This document shows positions 24,416 through 32,900 of a DNA stretch of 64,000 nt, piece after piece (the first letter of the stretch is position 1; every line of letters begins with the position of its first letter). A program made the translations under genes and the position numbers. The notes below the pieces were generated by a model. The model made no database searches. It had not been told where the DNA came from and saw only the letters and a program-made list of their open reading frames with translations. Where the stretch lies: the NCBI RefSeq assembly GCF_900129935.1, contig NZ_FQXJ01000012.1:1-64000 (forward strand), written 5' to 3'. Origin of the DNA: Desulfosporosinus lacus DSM 15449. Its GTDB lineage: Bacteria; Bacillota; Desulfitobacteriia; Desulfitobacteriales; Desulfitobacteriaceae.

Positions 24416-25401
24416 CCAAGAAGGTCCGCATAATAATGTTGATCAAAGATGGCCGGCCCGCCTCCAGTGTGCCAAAAGACAATCTTCTCAGGGAATTCTT
24501 GGCTTTTCTGTTGCATCAGGTGTTTAACTGCTGCCACACCTTTGGAAGTGTAAACGGGGTCAAAAAGGATGCCGTCAGTTCGAAAACACTCAATGATGAC
24601 CTTAGAAGACTCTGGAGTGGGTAGGCCGTATCCCGGTCCGATAAAATTAGCAGTAATTTCAAAAGATGGCAGCGAACAAGGAATATGAAGCAAATCCAAG
24701 ACCTCGGCAGCAAGTTTTTCAACCTGTGTATGAAGTTGATCCGAACTTTGGATTACATTGACTCCCAGTACGCGAAGAGGGTGTGGGAGAAGAGCATTGG
24801 CGGCGATCAACCCCGCTAGAGTTCCGGCGCTACCGACTGAACAAATCAGGGTATTTGGGGCCCATCCTTGTTCTTCAGCTTGTTTAAGCAGTTCGAAAAA
24901 AGCGAGAAAATATCCCAACGATCCGAGAACATTAGAGCCCCCTAGAGGGATTGTGTAAGGATGGAAACCCTGTGATTTCTTTTCAGTGGAAATGCGGTTT
25001 ACTGCTTGATCAAGAGGTTCTTCTCCACAAGCTATAATTTCTGCCCCGGCTAGACGATCCAGAAGCAGGTTGCCACCCCATTCAGTGGGTGTCTCTCCTG
25101 GAATAACAATCACGGGTTTAAGCTTTAACATTGCGGAAACGACAGCTGTGAGACGAGCATGATTGGATTGAGGTGCACCCGATGTTATAATGAGATCTGC
25201 CTTTTGACTTAGTGCTTCAGCCATCAGGAATTCAAGTTTGCGCAGTTTATTCCCTCCAAGGCCGTAGAGAGTCAGGTCGTCTCGTTTCCAATATAATGCA
25301 TCCTCACCCCAAGCAAGGCGGCTTCTTTCAAGGGGTGTAGGGCCGCCCATCAAGGGGATGCGAGAGGGAATGGGTAAGCTTTCCAGTAATGATTTGTACA
25401 T
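24406..25401 (-). CDS. dcyD: D-cysteine desulfhydrase / ACC deaminase family PLP enzyme
   Basis: 331 aa. PTPLERSRLAWGEDALYWKRDDLTLYGLGGNKLRKLEF carries the PLP lysine (NK-L-RKLEF context) of the ACC deaminase/DcyD group; SGAPQSNHAR and the phosphate-binding VGSAGTLAGL are conserved. Members deaminate D-cysteine, D-amino acids or, less often, aminocyclopropane carboxylate. Start ATG with AGGAGGTG upstream. Divergent from the small ORF and radical SAM gene. Confidence 0.85.
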   Translation of the reverse strand: MYKSLLESLPIPSRIPLMGGPTPLERSRLAWGEDALYWKRDDLTLYGLGGNKLRKLEFLMAEALSQKADLIITSGAPQSNHARLTAVVSAMLKLKPVIVIPGETPTEWGGNLLLDRLAGAEIIACGEEPLDQAVNRISTEKKSQGFHPYTIPLGGSNVLGSLGYFLAFFELLKQAEEQGWAPNTLICSVGSAGTLAGLIAANALLPHPLRVLGVNVIQSSDQLHTQVEKLAAEVLDLLHIPCSLPSFEITANFIGPGYGLPTPESSKVIIECFRTDGILFDPVYTSKGVAAVKHLMQQKSQEFPEKIVFWHTGGGPAIFDQHYYADLLGYT

Positions 25402-25734
25402 TTGACACCTCCTGGGATTATCATTCTATCAGTTATCAAGGAATCCCTTCTTGAAATCCCTTCAGAAGATTTAATAATCTTGCAATGCCTGCTTTATGTG
25501 GTAATATTATCCTGTACCTGCCTGCCTTTCGTATATTTACAATTGATGTTTAGGGTCAATAATTGGAGGGGTTTATTTACATTACAAGGGGACCAAAGAT
25601 ATGGTCGACCAGATATATATACCGAGGATGATAAGATTAAGGTATCTATTTTTTCGGATCTCTTGGTTGATTTAAAACCGATTTTTGATAGTATCAGCAG
25701 CTAAACAAGATCATTATAAAGAATGGAAGCAACT

Positions 25735-26652
25735 ATGCAAAAGAAACGATATCTTACGTTTAATGAACACTTGCGCAATCGATTTAGGGAGAAAGTTTTT
25801 AAGGTCTCTTTGGACGCTGGATTTACATGCCCAAATCGAGATGGAACTTTGGGGTGGAGCGGGTGTGTCTATTGCAGCGAGCGAGGATCCGGGGATTTTG
25901 CCGGAGATCAGAAGTTATCCCTTCATGATCAATTTGTTGAAGTTTCAGAACGGATGAAGAGGAAATGGCCAAGCGCAAAATATATCGCTTATTTCCAAGC
26001 GTATACCAATACCTATGCCTCGTCGGAAAGGTTACGCCAGGTTTATGAAGAAGCCCTGGCAGAAGAAAATGTCATTGGATTATCCGTCTCAACAAGGCCG
26101 GACTGCTTGCCGGAAGATGTGCTCGACTATCTTGAGGAACTGAATCGGCGGACGTATTTATGGGTAGAGCTGGGTTTGCAAAGCAGTCATGATCGAACTA
26201 TGGAATGGATTAGAAGAGGTCATGATTATTCCCAATTCCTTAAGGGTCTAGAACAATTGCGATATAGAGGGATACGGGTTTGCGCTCATATAATTCTAGG
26301 CTTGCCTGGAGAATCAAAAGCAGAAATGCTGGAAACAGCGCGGGCAGTTGCCGGTCTGCCTATACAAGGGATTAAAATTCATTTGTTACATGTGCTCAGG
26401 GGCACTCCATTGGCAACAATTTATGACAAGGAGCCATTTGAACTCATGACGAAAGAGGACTATGTCTCTCTTGTTGTGGATATTCTAGAAATTTTACCGC
26501 CAGAGATGGTGATTCATCGTTTGACCGGAGATGGCCCCCCAGATGATCTAATCGGGCCTCTTTGGAGTCGGAAGAAGTGGGAAGTTCTCAATGCCATCGA
26601 CGCTGAGTTAGAACTCAGAGATACATGGCAAGGGAAAAGGGCAGAGAAATAG
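25735..26652 (+). CDS. TIGR01212-family radical SAM protein (YtqA-like)
   Basis: 305 aa. The 4Fe-4S motif is the widely spaced form of this family: FTCPNRDG at about 30 and CVYCSERG at about 45. LGLQSSHD and LGLPGE are the SAM-binding strands. The family is conserved in Firmicutes; function is not established, a tRNA modification role has been proposed for relatives. ATG 25735 is preferred over 25723 because GGAAG lies 6 bases upstream and alignment of the MQKKRYLTFNEHLR start fits family members. Confidence 0.85.
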   Translation: MQKKRYLTFNEHLRNRFREKVFKVSLDAGFTCPNRDGTLGWSGCVYCSERGSGDFAGDQKLSLHDQFVEVSERMKRKWPSAKYIAYFQAYTNTYASSERLRQVYEEALAEENVIGLSVSTRPDCLPEDVLDYLEELNRRTYLWVELGLQSSHDRTMEWIRRGHDYSQFLKGLEQLRYRGIRVCAHIILGLPGESKAEMLETARAVAGLPIQGIKIHLLHVLRGTPLATIYDKEPFELMTKEDYVSLVVDILEILPPEMVIHRLTGDGPPDDLIGPLWSRKKWEVLNAIDAELELRDTWQGKRAEK

Positions 26653-26703
26653 CGACCCTGAAGGATCGCTAAAGAGAAGGAGAAATGTGAAGTGAAGTTC
26701 GGA

Positions 26704-26886
26704 TTAAGGCCTAAGCTTAGGCCGTGATAACTGATCTGGCTGCATGGATGCATTATAACAGGAGTTTTTAGGCTTAGACTGGGGTGGTGTGAGTTTAAAG
26801 CTAGGTGCTAAATTCAAGTAACGTTTAAGATCTGAATTTGTAGCAATTATTCGTTGGCTTATTTGATCATTATTGAGACGTTCCAT
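26704..26886 (-). CDS. Small protein (60 aa) downstream of kamA
   Basis: A basic peptide starting MERLNNDQISQRIIATNSDL; unrecognised. AGGGGGTGAG lies 7-8 bases before the ATG, so translation is likely. It begins 36 bp after the kamA stop and is therefore probably in the kamA transcript, behind the c-di-AMP riboswitch. The 3' end overlaps a perfect 16-bp palindrome (GGCCTAAGCTTAGGCC, 26708-26723). Confidence 0.55.
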   Translation of the reverse strand: MERLNNDQISQRIIATNSDLKRYLNLAPSFKLTPPQSKPKNSCYNASMQPDQLSRPKLRP

Positions 26887-26922
26887 GTTGCACTCACCCC
26901 CTTGTTCTTATAACTATTTCTA

Positions 26923-28173
26923 TTATGGGGTTTCGTACTGGACAAGTTTTCCTTCCCAAGTACGTAAAACTGCTTTGTTTTCATCAAGAGATACCAGGTA
27001 TTGCGGTAATATGGGTGTCTTACCTCCGCCCTTCGGGGCATTTATAATATAAGTTGGCACCGCAAGGCCGGAAGTATATCCTCGTAACTGATCCATTATG
27101 GCAAGTCCGTCTTGAATCCGAGGAACAAAATGGCGTGTTCCCTTGACGTTTTTGGCATGGAAGATATAATATGGGCGAACCCTGATTTTGAGGAGTTCAT
27201 GATTTAGTTTCTTCATGACCTCTGGTTGATGGTTTATGCCTTTGAGTAAAACCGCTTGATTACCCAAGACCACCCCGGCTGCAATAAGTTTGTCAGCCGC
27301 TTTTTTAGCATCTTCAGATACCTCTTTGGGGTGATTAAACTGTGTGTTAATATAAAGGGGTGGATATTTAGCTAATATTGAGCACAGTTCGTCCGTTATG
27401 CGCATAGGAAGAGTCACTGGAGCCCTTGTGCCAAGTCGCTTGATTTCTACGTGAGGAATTGAGTGAAGTTCTCCCAGAAGCCAATCCAGAGTGAGATCAC
27501 TAAGAAGCAAGGCGTCTCCGCCAGTTACTAAGACGTCTCGAATCTCGGGATTTGCGCGAATATAATCTAGAGCTGCTTTAAGTTCTGTTCTTTGTGTATG
27601 AGTATCGGTTTCCCCAATATTACGTCTGCGCTGGCAGTGCCGGCAGTACATAGCACACATATTTGTGACATTTATAATTAACCGATCCGGATATCTGCGC
27701 GTAATCCCGGGAGCAGGAGATGTGATTTCTTCGCCCATAGGATCATCTTCGCCAAAGTCTTCGACGAGTTCAGCTAATGCAGGCAATCCTTGAAGCCGAA
27801 TTGGGTCCAGAGGGTCCGTATCACTCATTAAACTTAGATAATAAGGGGATACAGCCCAACGATAGGTTTTTCCTACGCGGTCAATTTCCTCACATTGATC
27901 TAAAGTTAATCCGGGAAGCAGAGCCCTCAAGACATGGGGGTCTGAGATTCTATGCGCCATTTGCCAGTGCCAACTTTCCCAGTCTTCAAGTGTGGCGTTG
28001 AAATAGCTTAGAATATCTGCACGGCGGGATTCGTAGGTTTCTGTAAGCGAAAATCCTGTAGGAACTTTTTTCGAGTTGTTGAGATATGGAATAACCATTT
28101 GTTTAAGCTCAACTGCGCGCTTAAGCGCATATTGTCGAAATGTACCTGAACGTTCTTGGAGTTCGACAGCCAT
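26923..28173 (-). CDS. kamA: KamA-family radical SAM aminomutase, probably glutamate 2,3-aminomutase
   Basis: 416 aa. Radical SAM Cys173, Cys177, Cys180 (NMCAMYCRHC), VLVTGGDALLL, the PLP-lysine segment NAPKGGGKTP (Lys385) and the RVRPYYI strand define the lysine 2,3-aminomutase family. In the clostridial lysine enzyme two Asp (293 and 330) bind the side-chain amine; the matching residues here are His315 (KGINH) and Asn378 (YIINAP). Asn at the second site is the residue known for glutamate 2,3-aminomutase. Beta-glutamate is a compatible solute, and the gene sits behind a c-di-AMP riboswitch, which supports an osmolyte role (inference). Lysine activity cannot be excluded. No ablB acetyltransferase follows. 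Confidence 0.85.
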   Translation of the reverse strand: MAVELQERSGTFRQYALKRAVELKQMVIPYLNNSKKVPTGFSLTETYESRRADILSYFNATLEDWESWHWQMAHRISDPHVLRALLPGLTLDQCEEIDRVGKTYRWAVSPYYLSLMSDTDPLDPIRLQGLPALAELVEDFGEDDPMGEEITSPAPGITRRYPDRLIINVTNMCAMYCRHCQRRRNIGETDTHTQRTELKAALDYIRANPEIRDVLVTGGDALLLSDLTLDWLLGELHSIPHVEIKRLGTRAPVTLPMRITDELCSILAKYPPLYINTQFNHPKEVSEDAKKAADKLIAAGVVLGNQAVLLKGINHQPEVMKKLNHELLKIRVRPYYIFHAKNVKGTRHFVPRIQDGLAIMDQLRGYTSGLAVPTYIINAPKGGGKTPILPQYLVSLDENKAVLRTWEGKLVQYETP

Positions 28174-28331
28174 ATATATTCCTCCTTTATCTGTTTCCAG
28201 TTGAAACTTAATTCATCCAGATGTGCTTTTCTCTAGTAATGGGGGTGTTTTGTACGCCATCCGTGGCCCAACGCATAAGTGTCGCTAGGGCTACCGCTTG
28301 GGCGGAAGCTTGGCGCTTAGCCACGCATTCT

Positions 28332-28368
28332 AAAAAACAAAAAAGAACCAATCAAATCATCGGTTCCC
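28332..28368 (-). terminator. Expression-platform terminator of the kamA riboswitch
   Basis: On the minus strand GGGAACCGATGATTTGATTGGTTC followed by TTTTTTGTTTTTTAG. It lies directly after the riboswitch aptamer and about 160 bp before kamA, as expected for transcription attenuation. Confidence 0.85.
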
Positions 28369-28387
28369 AAAAGAATTAAACGCGAAA

Positions 28388-28525
28388 TATCACGCTAACG
28401 TGTTTCAACGCTTACGAGGTTAGCTGTCGGGTTCGAGCTGAAAACTGCTCTACGCCATTTTGGCGATTCACCCCAAGAAGTGGTTCCCCCGTTTTCCTTT
28501 TGGAAATTCAGCAAGGTAAAAATAT
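28388..28525 (-). promoter_or_regulatory. c-di-AMP riboswitch (ydaO/yuaA class) upstream of kamA
   Basis: On the minus strand the class signatures are present: AACGGGGGAACC, TTGGGGTGAATC, a GCCAAAATGGC hairpin with TAGAG, and CGAACCCGACAGCTAACCTCGTAAGCG. These riboswitches turn genes off when c-di-AMP is high and mostly control potassium, osmolyte and cell-wall genes. Confidence 0.95.
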
Positions 28526-28544
28526 TTATTTTACTGACAACCTT

Positions 28545-28573
28545 ATATTAACACAAGAGTTGTTACCTGTCAA
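28545..28573 (-). promoter_or_regulatory. SigA-type promoter of the kamA riboswitch with shared half-site
   Basis: Minus strand: TTGACA (28568-28573), 17-bp spacer, TAATAT (28545-28550). GTTGTCAGT follows directly downstream of the -10 (28533-28541) and is also found at the same place in the second c-di-AMP riboswitch promoter (42721-42729). Confidence 0.7.
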
Positions 28574-28702
28574 TAGCATGATGTAACCAAGATTTGGCTA
28601 TGTTATAATAGGTTAGAATTCGAGTGGATATTTTATTATTAGTTATTCAAACCATGAACTATGAACCAAGAATCAGCGAGATTGGATAAGGGGTTGACAT
28701 AA

Positions 28703-29302
28703 TTGGAAAAGGCTCGGTATCAGGAAATTGCAATCGATATAGCTCACGCAATCATGATGGGAGAATATCATGAAGGGGTGAAAATTCATGGCCGTTCGAC
28801 GTTAGCAGGACGGTATAATGTTTCTCCAGAAACTATTCGCCGGGCCATCGCAGTTTTGCAAAATGTCGGTGTAGTTGTGGTCAGTCAAGGAGTAGGGATC
28901 ACCGTAACCTCAAAGGCCATGGCAGAAAAATTTGTTAAATCCTTTGATCAAAAAGGGGAAATTCAAGTCTTTGTTGAAGATCTTAAGAAGCTTATGGATC
29001 AAAGGCGTGAAATTGACATAAAGATTGAAAGTCATCTTAATAAATTCCTAGGTTATACTGACCGTCTAATGTCTCGGTGGCTGGATGTTGGAGAAATCGA
29101 AATCGGAAAAACATCCCCTGCCATTGGCAAGACTTTGAGAGAATTAAAAATTCGAGAGCGAACAGGGGCAACTATTGTGGCGGTGGTTCGAGACGGATTG
29201 GAACAATTTTCTCCAGACGCCAGCTTTGTCCTGCGTGGAGAGGACGTCCTGCTGGCAGCAGGTTCAGCAGAGGGGCAACAGAAGCTAAGGTCAATTTTAT
29301 AA
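28703..29302 (+). CDS. GntR-HTH / RCK_C (TrkA-C) regulator, BusR-like
   Basis: 199 aa. N-terminal GntR winged helix (residues about 3-75: GRSTLAGRYNVSPETIRRAIAVL), a coiled-coil linker (DLKKLMDQRREIDIKIES) and a C-terminal RCK_C/TrkA-C domain (GKTLRELKIRERTGATIVAVVRDG ... LRGEDVLLAAGS). This domain order is that of BusR, the c-di-AMP-responsive repressor of osmolyte uptake in lactic acid bacteria. The divergent neighbour is a c-di-AMP-riboswitch-controlled aminomutase, which supports the same ligand. TTG start with AAGGGG 9 bases upstream. acpS follows 21 bp later. Confidence 0.85.
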   Translation: MEKARYQEIAIDIAHAIMMGEYHEGVKIHGRSTLAGRYNVSPETIRRAIAVLQNVGVVVVSQGVGITVTSKAMAEKFVKSFDQKGEIQVFVEDLKKLMDQRREIDIKIESHLNKFLGYTDRLMSRWLDVGEIEIGKTSPAIGKTLRELKIRERTGATIVAVVRDGLEQFSPDASFVLRGEDVLLAAGSAEGQQKLRSIL

Positions 29303-29323
29303 GTTGGATGGAGTAAGTTAAAA

Positions 29324-29680
29324 ATGTATCCTGGCATTGATATTATAGAAATAGAACGAGTGGCACAGGCGTTTAAACGTCAACCTAGACTAATTGAGCG
29401 CCTTTTCACAATTCGAGAGCAGGAAGCCTTAATTGGGAAAGGTATTCAAAGTTATGCAGCACGTTTTGCTGGAAAAGAGGCAGTTCTTAAGACTTTGGGA
29501 ACTGGCTTACAAGGATTGTCTTGGCATGATATAGAGATTTTGAGTAATGTAAAGGGAGAACCGCAAGTTTTTCTTAGTCTTAAAGCAATGGATCAGGTAT
29601 CTGCCAGGGGCGGATCAGAAGTTCGAGTTAGTTTATCCCATAATCGAACTCAAGCGATGGCGTTCGCAATTTTAAGCTAA
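29324..29680 (+). CDS. acpS: Holo-[acyl-carrier-protein] synthase
   Basis: 118 aa, normal length. GIDIIEIERV at the N-terminus carries the Mg2+-binding Asp and RFAGKEAVLKTLGTG the second catalytic stretch; SLSHNRTQAMA is the C-terminal signature. It transfers 4'-phosphopantetheine from CoA to acyl carrier protein. The gene stands between the BusR-like regulator and nnr, an order common in Firmicutes (acpS-nnr-alr). Confidence 0.95.
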   Translation: MYPGIDIIEIERVAQAFKRQPRLIERLFTIREQEALIGKGIQSYAARFAGKEAVLKTLGTGLQGLSWHDIEILSNVKGEPQVFLSLKAMDQVSARGGSEVRVSLSHNRTQAMAFAILS

Positions 29681-29694
29681 TATAGAGAACTGGG

Positions 29695-31290
29695 GTGGGG
29701 AAAGTGCGTGTGGTCAATGCAGAACAGATGCGGCAGATAGAAGAAAATGCCATTCATCATTATGGTATTCCGAGTTTGCTCCTTATGGAAAATGCAGCCT
29801 GGGCAGTCGTCGAAGAGATTCGACGTTGTATCCCCAAAGGGAAGGAGGGGCTAAACGGTCGAAAAGCAGTGATTCTTGTTGGCAAAGGAAATAACGGCGG
29901 AGATGGTTTGGCTGTTGCTCGACATCTGGTTTTTCAAGGGATGGATGTTACGGTTTTAGTATTTGCTCCACTTAAGGAATTAAAGGGAGATGCAGCTTTA
30001 AATTTGCATCTTTTTCAAGGCACCACCGGTAAATTATTTGTAATCGAAGGAGAGAAACAGCGGCGGTTAACACGATTGGCTTTGGCGCAAGCAGATGTCG
30101 TTGTAGATGCACTTTTTGGAATTGGAATGCGTGGGGCTTTGCCTGGCCTGATTGAAGAATATGTGGATGAAGTGAACTGTGCTCCCGGTTGGGTGGTTTC
30201 TATTGATATTCCCAGCGGGGTTGAGGCTAATACCGGTAAAGTTTATCGAACTGCGGTTCGAGCCCAAACTACAGTTACCTTTGGGCTCCCCAAATGGGGC
30301 CTTTTTCTCGGTGAAGGGCCCGAATATTGTGGACGGGTTGTAGTGGATCCCATTTCTATTCCAGAATCCTACCTGGTAGAAGAAGGAATTTCTACGTTTG
30401 TATTGATGGATGATGATGTGCGTGATATGATCCCTATTCGTCATCTCAAAGGGCATAAAGGAACCCATGGAAAAGGTATTCTTGTGGCAGGGTCTAAAGG
30501 GATGAGCGGGGCATCAGTGTTAGCAGGACAAGGAGCTTTGCGAAGTGGAATTGGGTTGTTACAAATCGTTGCTCCACAAGGGATTGCGAAAGAAGTGGAT
30601 GCAAGCATCACGGAGGCAACTGTTTGGTCTGCGCCTGGAGAAGATTTCTTGAATGAAGAAGCTTGGCAGGTAGTCTTAAAACAATCTGAGAAAGCTAAAG
30701 CCCTTGCTGTAGGTCCGGGTCTAGGTGAGAATATAGAGTTTATTTCTGTTTTAGAAGAAATTCTTAAAAATATTAGTTGCCCAATTGTCTTGGATGCTGA
30801 CGCCCTTAATCTCATAGCATTAGAACCGGGTCTGTTGAGTTTGAGAAATGGAAGAGGCGGGTTGATACTTACACCTCATCCCGGTGAAATGGCTCGACTC
30901 TGTCAATGCAGTGTTGAAGATATTGAGCGGAATCGGTTAGATATTGCGGTGGCAAAAGCAGTTGAGTGGGAAGCTGTGGTCGTTTTAAAGGGTTCTGTGA
31001 CTATTATTGCTTCCCCTGATGGTCGTGCTTTCTTTAACCCAACCGGAAATCCCGGACTTGGCGCAGGGGGGACGGGAGATGTTCTTACCGGCAGTATTCT
31101 TGCTTGGTTAGCCCAAGGAGTTTCACCGCTGGAAGCGGCTTGTCTGGGCGTATATTTACATGGTAAAGCAGCGGATGAGTTAGCAAAAGAGTTTGGTTGG
31201 TCTGGATTTACGGCCTCGGAAGTAGCAGATCAAATTCCTAAAGTGAGGCGTGCATTAGAGTATAAGGGCTTAGAGGGAAAGAAGGGATAA
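29695..31290 (+). CDS. nnr: Bifunctional NAD(P)H-hydrate epimerase / ADP-dependent dehydratase
   Basis: 531 aa. N-terminal YjeF_N epimerase domain (about 1-220; VGKGNNGGDGLAVARHL) and C-terminal YjeF/ribokinase-like dehydratase domain (about 235-520; KGTHGKGILVAGSKGMSGA, LDADALNLI, GNPGLGAGGTGDVLTG). The enzyme repairs hydrated NAD(P)H. GTG 29695 or GTG 29704 may be the start; GGGGTGGGG lies just before the second. alr starts 3 bp after the stop. Confidence 0.95.
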   Translation: MGKVRVVNAEQMRQIEENAIHHYGIPSLLLMENAAWAVVEEIRRCIPKGKEGLNGRKAVILVGKGNNGGDGLAVARHLVFQGMDVTVLVFAPLKELKGDAALNLHLFQGTTGKLFVIEGEKQRRLTRLALAQADVVVDALFGIGMRGALPGLIEEYVDEVNCAPGWVVSIDIPSGVEANTGKVYRTAVRAQTTVTFGLPKWGLFLGEGPEYCGRVVVDPISIPESYLVEEGISTFVLMDDDVRDMIPIRHLKGHKGTHGKGILVAGSKGMSGASVLAGQGALRSGIGLLQIVAPQGIAKEVDASITEATVWSAPGEDFLNEEAWQVVLKQSEKAKALAVGPGLGENIEFISVLEEILKNISCPIVLDADALNLIALEPGLLSLRNGRGGLILTPHPGEMARLCQCSVEDIERNRLDIAVAKAVEWEAVVVLKGSVTIIASPDGRAFFNPTGNPGLGAGGTGDVLTGSILAWLAQGVSPLEAACLGVYLHGKAADELAKEFGWSGFTASEVADQIPKVRRALEYKGLEGKKG

Positions 31291-31293
31291 ACT

Positions 31294-32415
31294 ATGGGAG
31301 GGAGACCGGTCTGGGCTGAGGTGAATCTGCAAACCCTTAGAGAAAATTTCTACAAGCTTCAGACATATACCAAAAGTGAAATAATGCCGATCGTAAAGGC
31401 GGATGCTTACGGACATGGCGCGATTCCTGTTGTAAAAACGCTTATAGCCTGTGGTGCACAGCGTTTTGGAGTTGCTCTTTTGCAAGAAGCCCTGGAAATT
31501 AAAGCGGCGTTTCCTGAGGTTACGGTCATGGTCATTGGTGCTACGGAGGGGAATGAGTCGGATACTTTAGTTGAAAGAGATATTATTCCCACTGTTTTTC
31601 AATTAGCTCAGGCTCAGGCACTTTCCGAGTCAGCTGTGAGGCTTAACCGAAGGGCGAGACTACATATAAAAATTGATACAGGGATGGGGAGAATTGGATT
31701 TTGTGAGACCGACGTCGCTGAGATTCTAAGGATTGCCGATTTACCCAATCTGTTTATTGAAGGTATTTTCACACATTTTGCGACTGCGGACCAAAGAGAT
31801 TTGTCATTTGCCAGAAAACAGTTAAAATGTTTTAAGACTGTTTATGAAGAGCTAAAGAGGGCCGGGCTTACTATTCCGATCCGCCATGCGGCTAATAGCG
31901 CGGGGATCATTCAATTACCGGAATCACATTTTGAGCTTGTTCGTCTGGGAATTAGCCTCTATGGACTCACTCCATCTTCTCAAATTGACGGGAATATTGG
32001 ACTAGAGCCGGTAATGGCTTGGAAAGCCAAAGTGTCACATGTCAAAACTATCAATACCGGAGAGACTGTAAGCTATGGCCGCACATTTCAAGCGGCTTAC
32101 CCTACCGTTGTGGCAACTGTCCCGGTAGGTTACGCGGACGGAATGCGCAGAGCTCTTTCCAATCAAGGGGAAATGCTGATCCATGGAAGACGTTCAACAA
32201 TTATAGGGCGGATCTGTATGGATCAGTCTATGCTGGATGTAACGAAGATTCCGGGAGTAAAAGTAGAGGATGTCGTAACTATTTTAGGAAAAGATGGCAA
32301 CGAACAGCTGACAGCGACAGAAATGGCTGATTGGATGGGTACCATTAGCTATGAAGTGGTTTGTGGAATTTCTAAACGGGTTCCGCGAGTTTATATTGAT
32401 CCAAGGGAGCATTGA
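31294..32415 (+). CDS. alr: Alanine racemase
   Basis: 373 aa. PIVKADAYGHGA carries the PLP lysine; KIDTGMGRIGF, AANSAGI and VGYADGMRR (with the catalytic Tyr) are conserved. It supplies D-alanine for peptidoglycan. Translationally close to nnr (3 bp). Start ATG with AAGGG upstream. Confidence 0.96.
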   Translation: MGGRPVWAEVNLQTLRENFYKLQTYTKSEIMPIVKADAYGHGAIPVVKTLIACGAQRFGVALLQEALEIKAAFPEVTVMVIGATEGNESDTLVERDIIPTVFQLAQAQALSESAVRLNRRARLHIKIDTGMGRIGFCETDVAEILRIADLPNLFIEGIFTHFATADQRDLSFARKQLKCFKTVYEELKRAGLTIPIRHAANSAGIIQLPESHFELVRLGISLYGLTPSSQIDGNIGLEPVMAWKAKVSHVKTINTGETVSYGRTFQAAYPTVVATVPVGYADGMRRALSNQGEMLIHGRRSTIIGRICMDQSMLDVTKIPGVKVEDVVTILGKDGNEQLTATEMADWMGTISYEVVCGISKRVPRVYIDPREH

Positions 32416-32518
32416 TGCGATCCCTTGTTTCATGTCCGAAGTGATCTAATTATTAAAAGTCAAACTCTTTGAGACATAAAACCCTTTGTTGCCTCATAAA
32501 TTGTGGCAAGGGGGTGCC

Positions 32519-32776
32519 ATGTCTATGTTTGATCTAACGACTGGGTTGAGTTATGCCTTTTTTATGCTTTGCCTGGTGCTCGGGTGGGGTGCCGCTGGAG
32601 CTTTGGATTACGATGGTATCCTGCGTCGTTCTACATCCCGTTGGGGGAGATTTTTACTGCGTATAGGCGTAGCGCTAGTATTGGCTGAGGGATTTCGAAT
32701 TTTCTTAAGCTTTGTCTTGGGGCCGGTACTCGATCTGGTTGTAAATAAAAGTATTAATGGATTTAAAGCTTTTTAA
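32519..32776 (+). CDS. Small membrane protein (DUF1146-like?)
   Basis: 85 aa with two membrane segments (SYAFFMLCLVLGWGAAGAL and FLLRIGVALVLAEGFRIFLSFVLG) separated by a short basic loop. The layout resembles DUF1146/YwzB proteins, but the match is weak. ATG 32519 is set by AAGGGGGTG 6 bases upstream. It lies between alr and a strong terminator hairpin. Confidence 0.6.
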   Translation: MSMFDLTTGLSYAFFMLCLVLGWGAAGALDYDGILRRSTSRWGRFLLRIGVALVLAEGFRIFLSFVLGPVLDLVVNKSINGFKAF

Positions 32777-32822
32777 ATTTCACGTACAAGACTTGATCTG
32801 TGAATTGATTTAGGTACAAAAT

Positions 32823-32872
32823 GAGCCCCTCCAGAATTGAAGTGAGACTACACTTCAATTCTGGAGGGGCTC
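32823..32872. terminator. Strong hairpin between convergent genes
   Basis: A 22-bp perfect stem (GAGCCCCTCCAGAATTGAAG ... ) with a 6-nt loop, between the small membrane gene (+) and uppP (-); probably a bidirectional terminator, although the T-runs are poor. Confidence 0.75.
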
Positions 32873-32900
32873 TTCGAAGTCCTATCAACCTATAAGAAAC

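Noticed and set aside
25402-25704. 100-aa ORF between the desulfhydrase and radical SAM genes
   Set aside because: The first half overlaps the promoter region, no RBS, and no recognisable domain; only the last 50 residues look vaguely protein-like.
28200-28330. GC-rich stretch with GGCTAAGCGCCAAGC-type motifs between the kamA terminator and kamA as a separate RNA gene
   Set aside because: Short inverted motifs are present but no complete structure or second copy was seen in the window.
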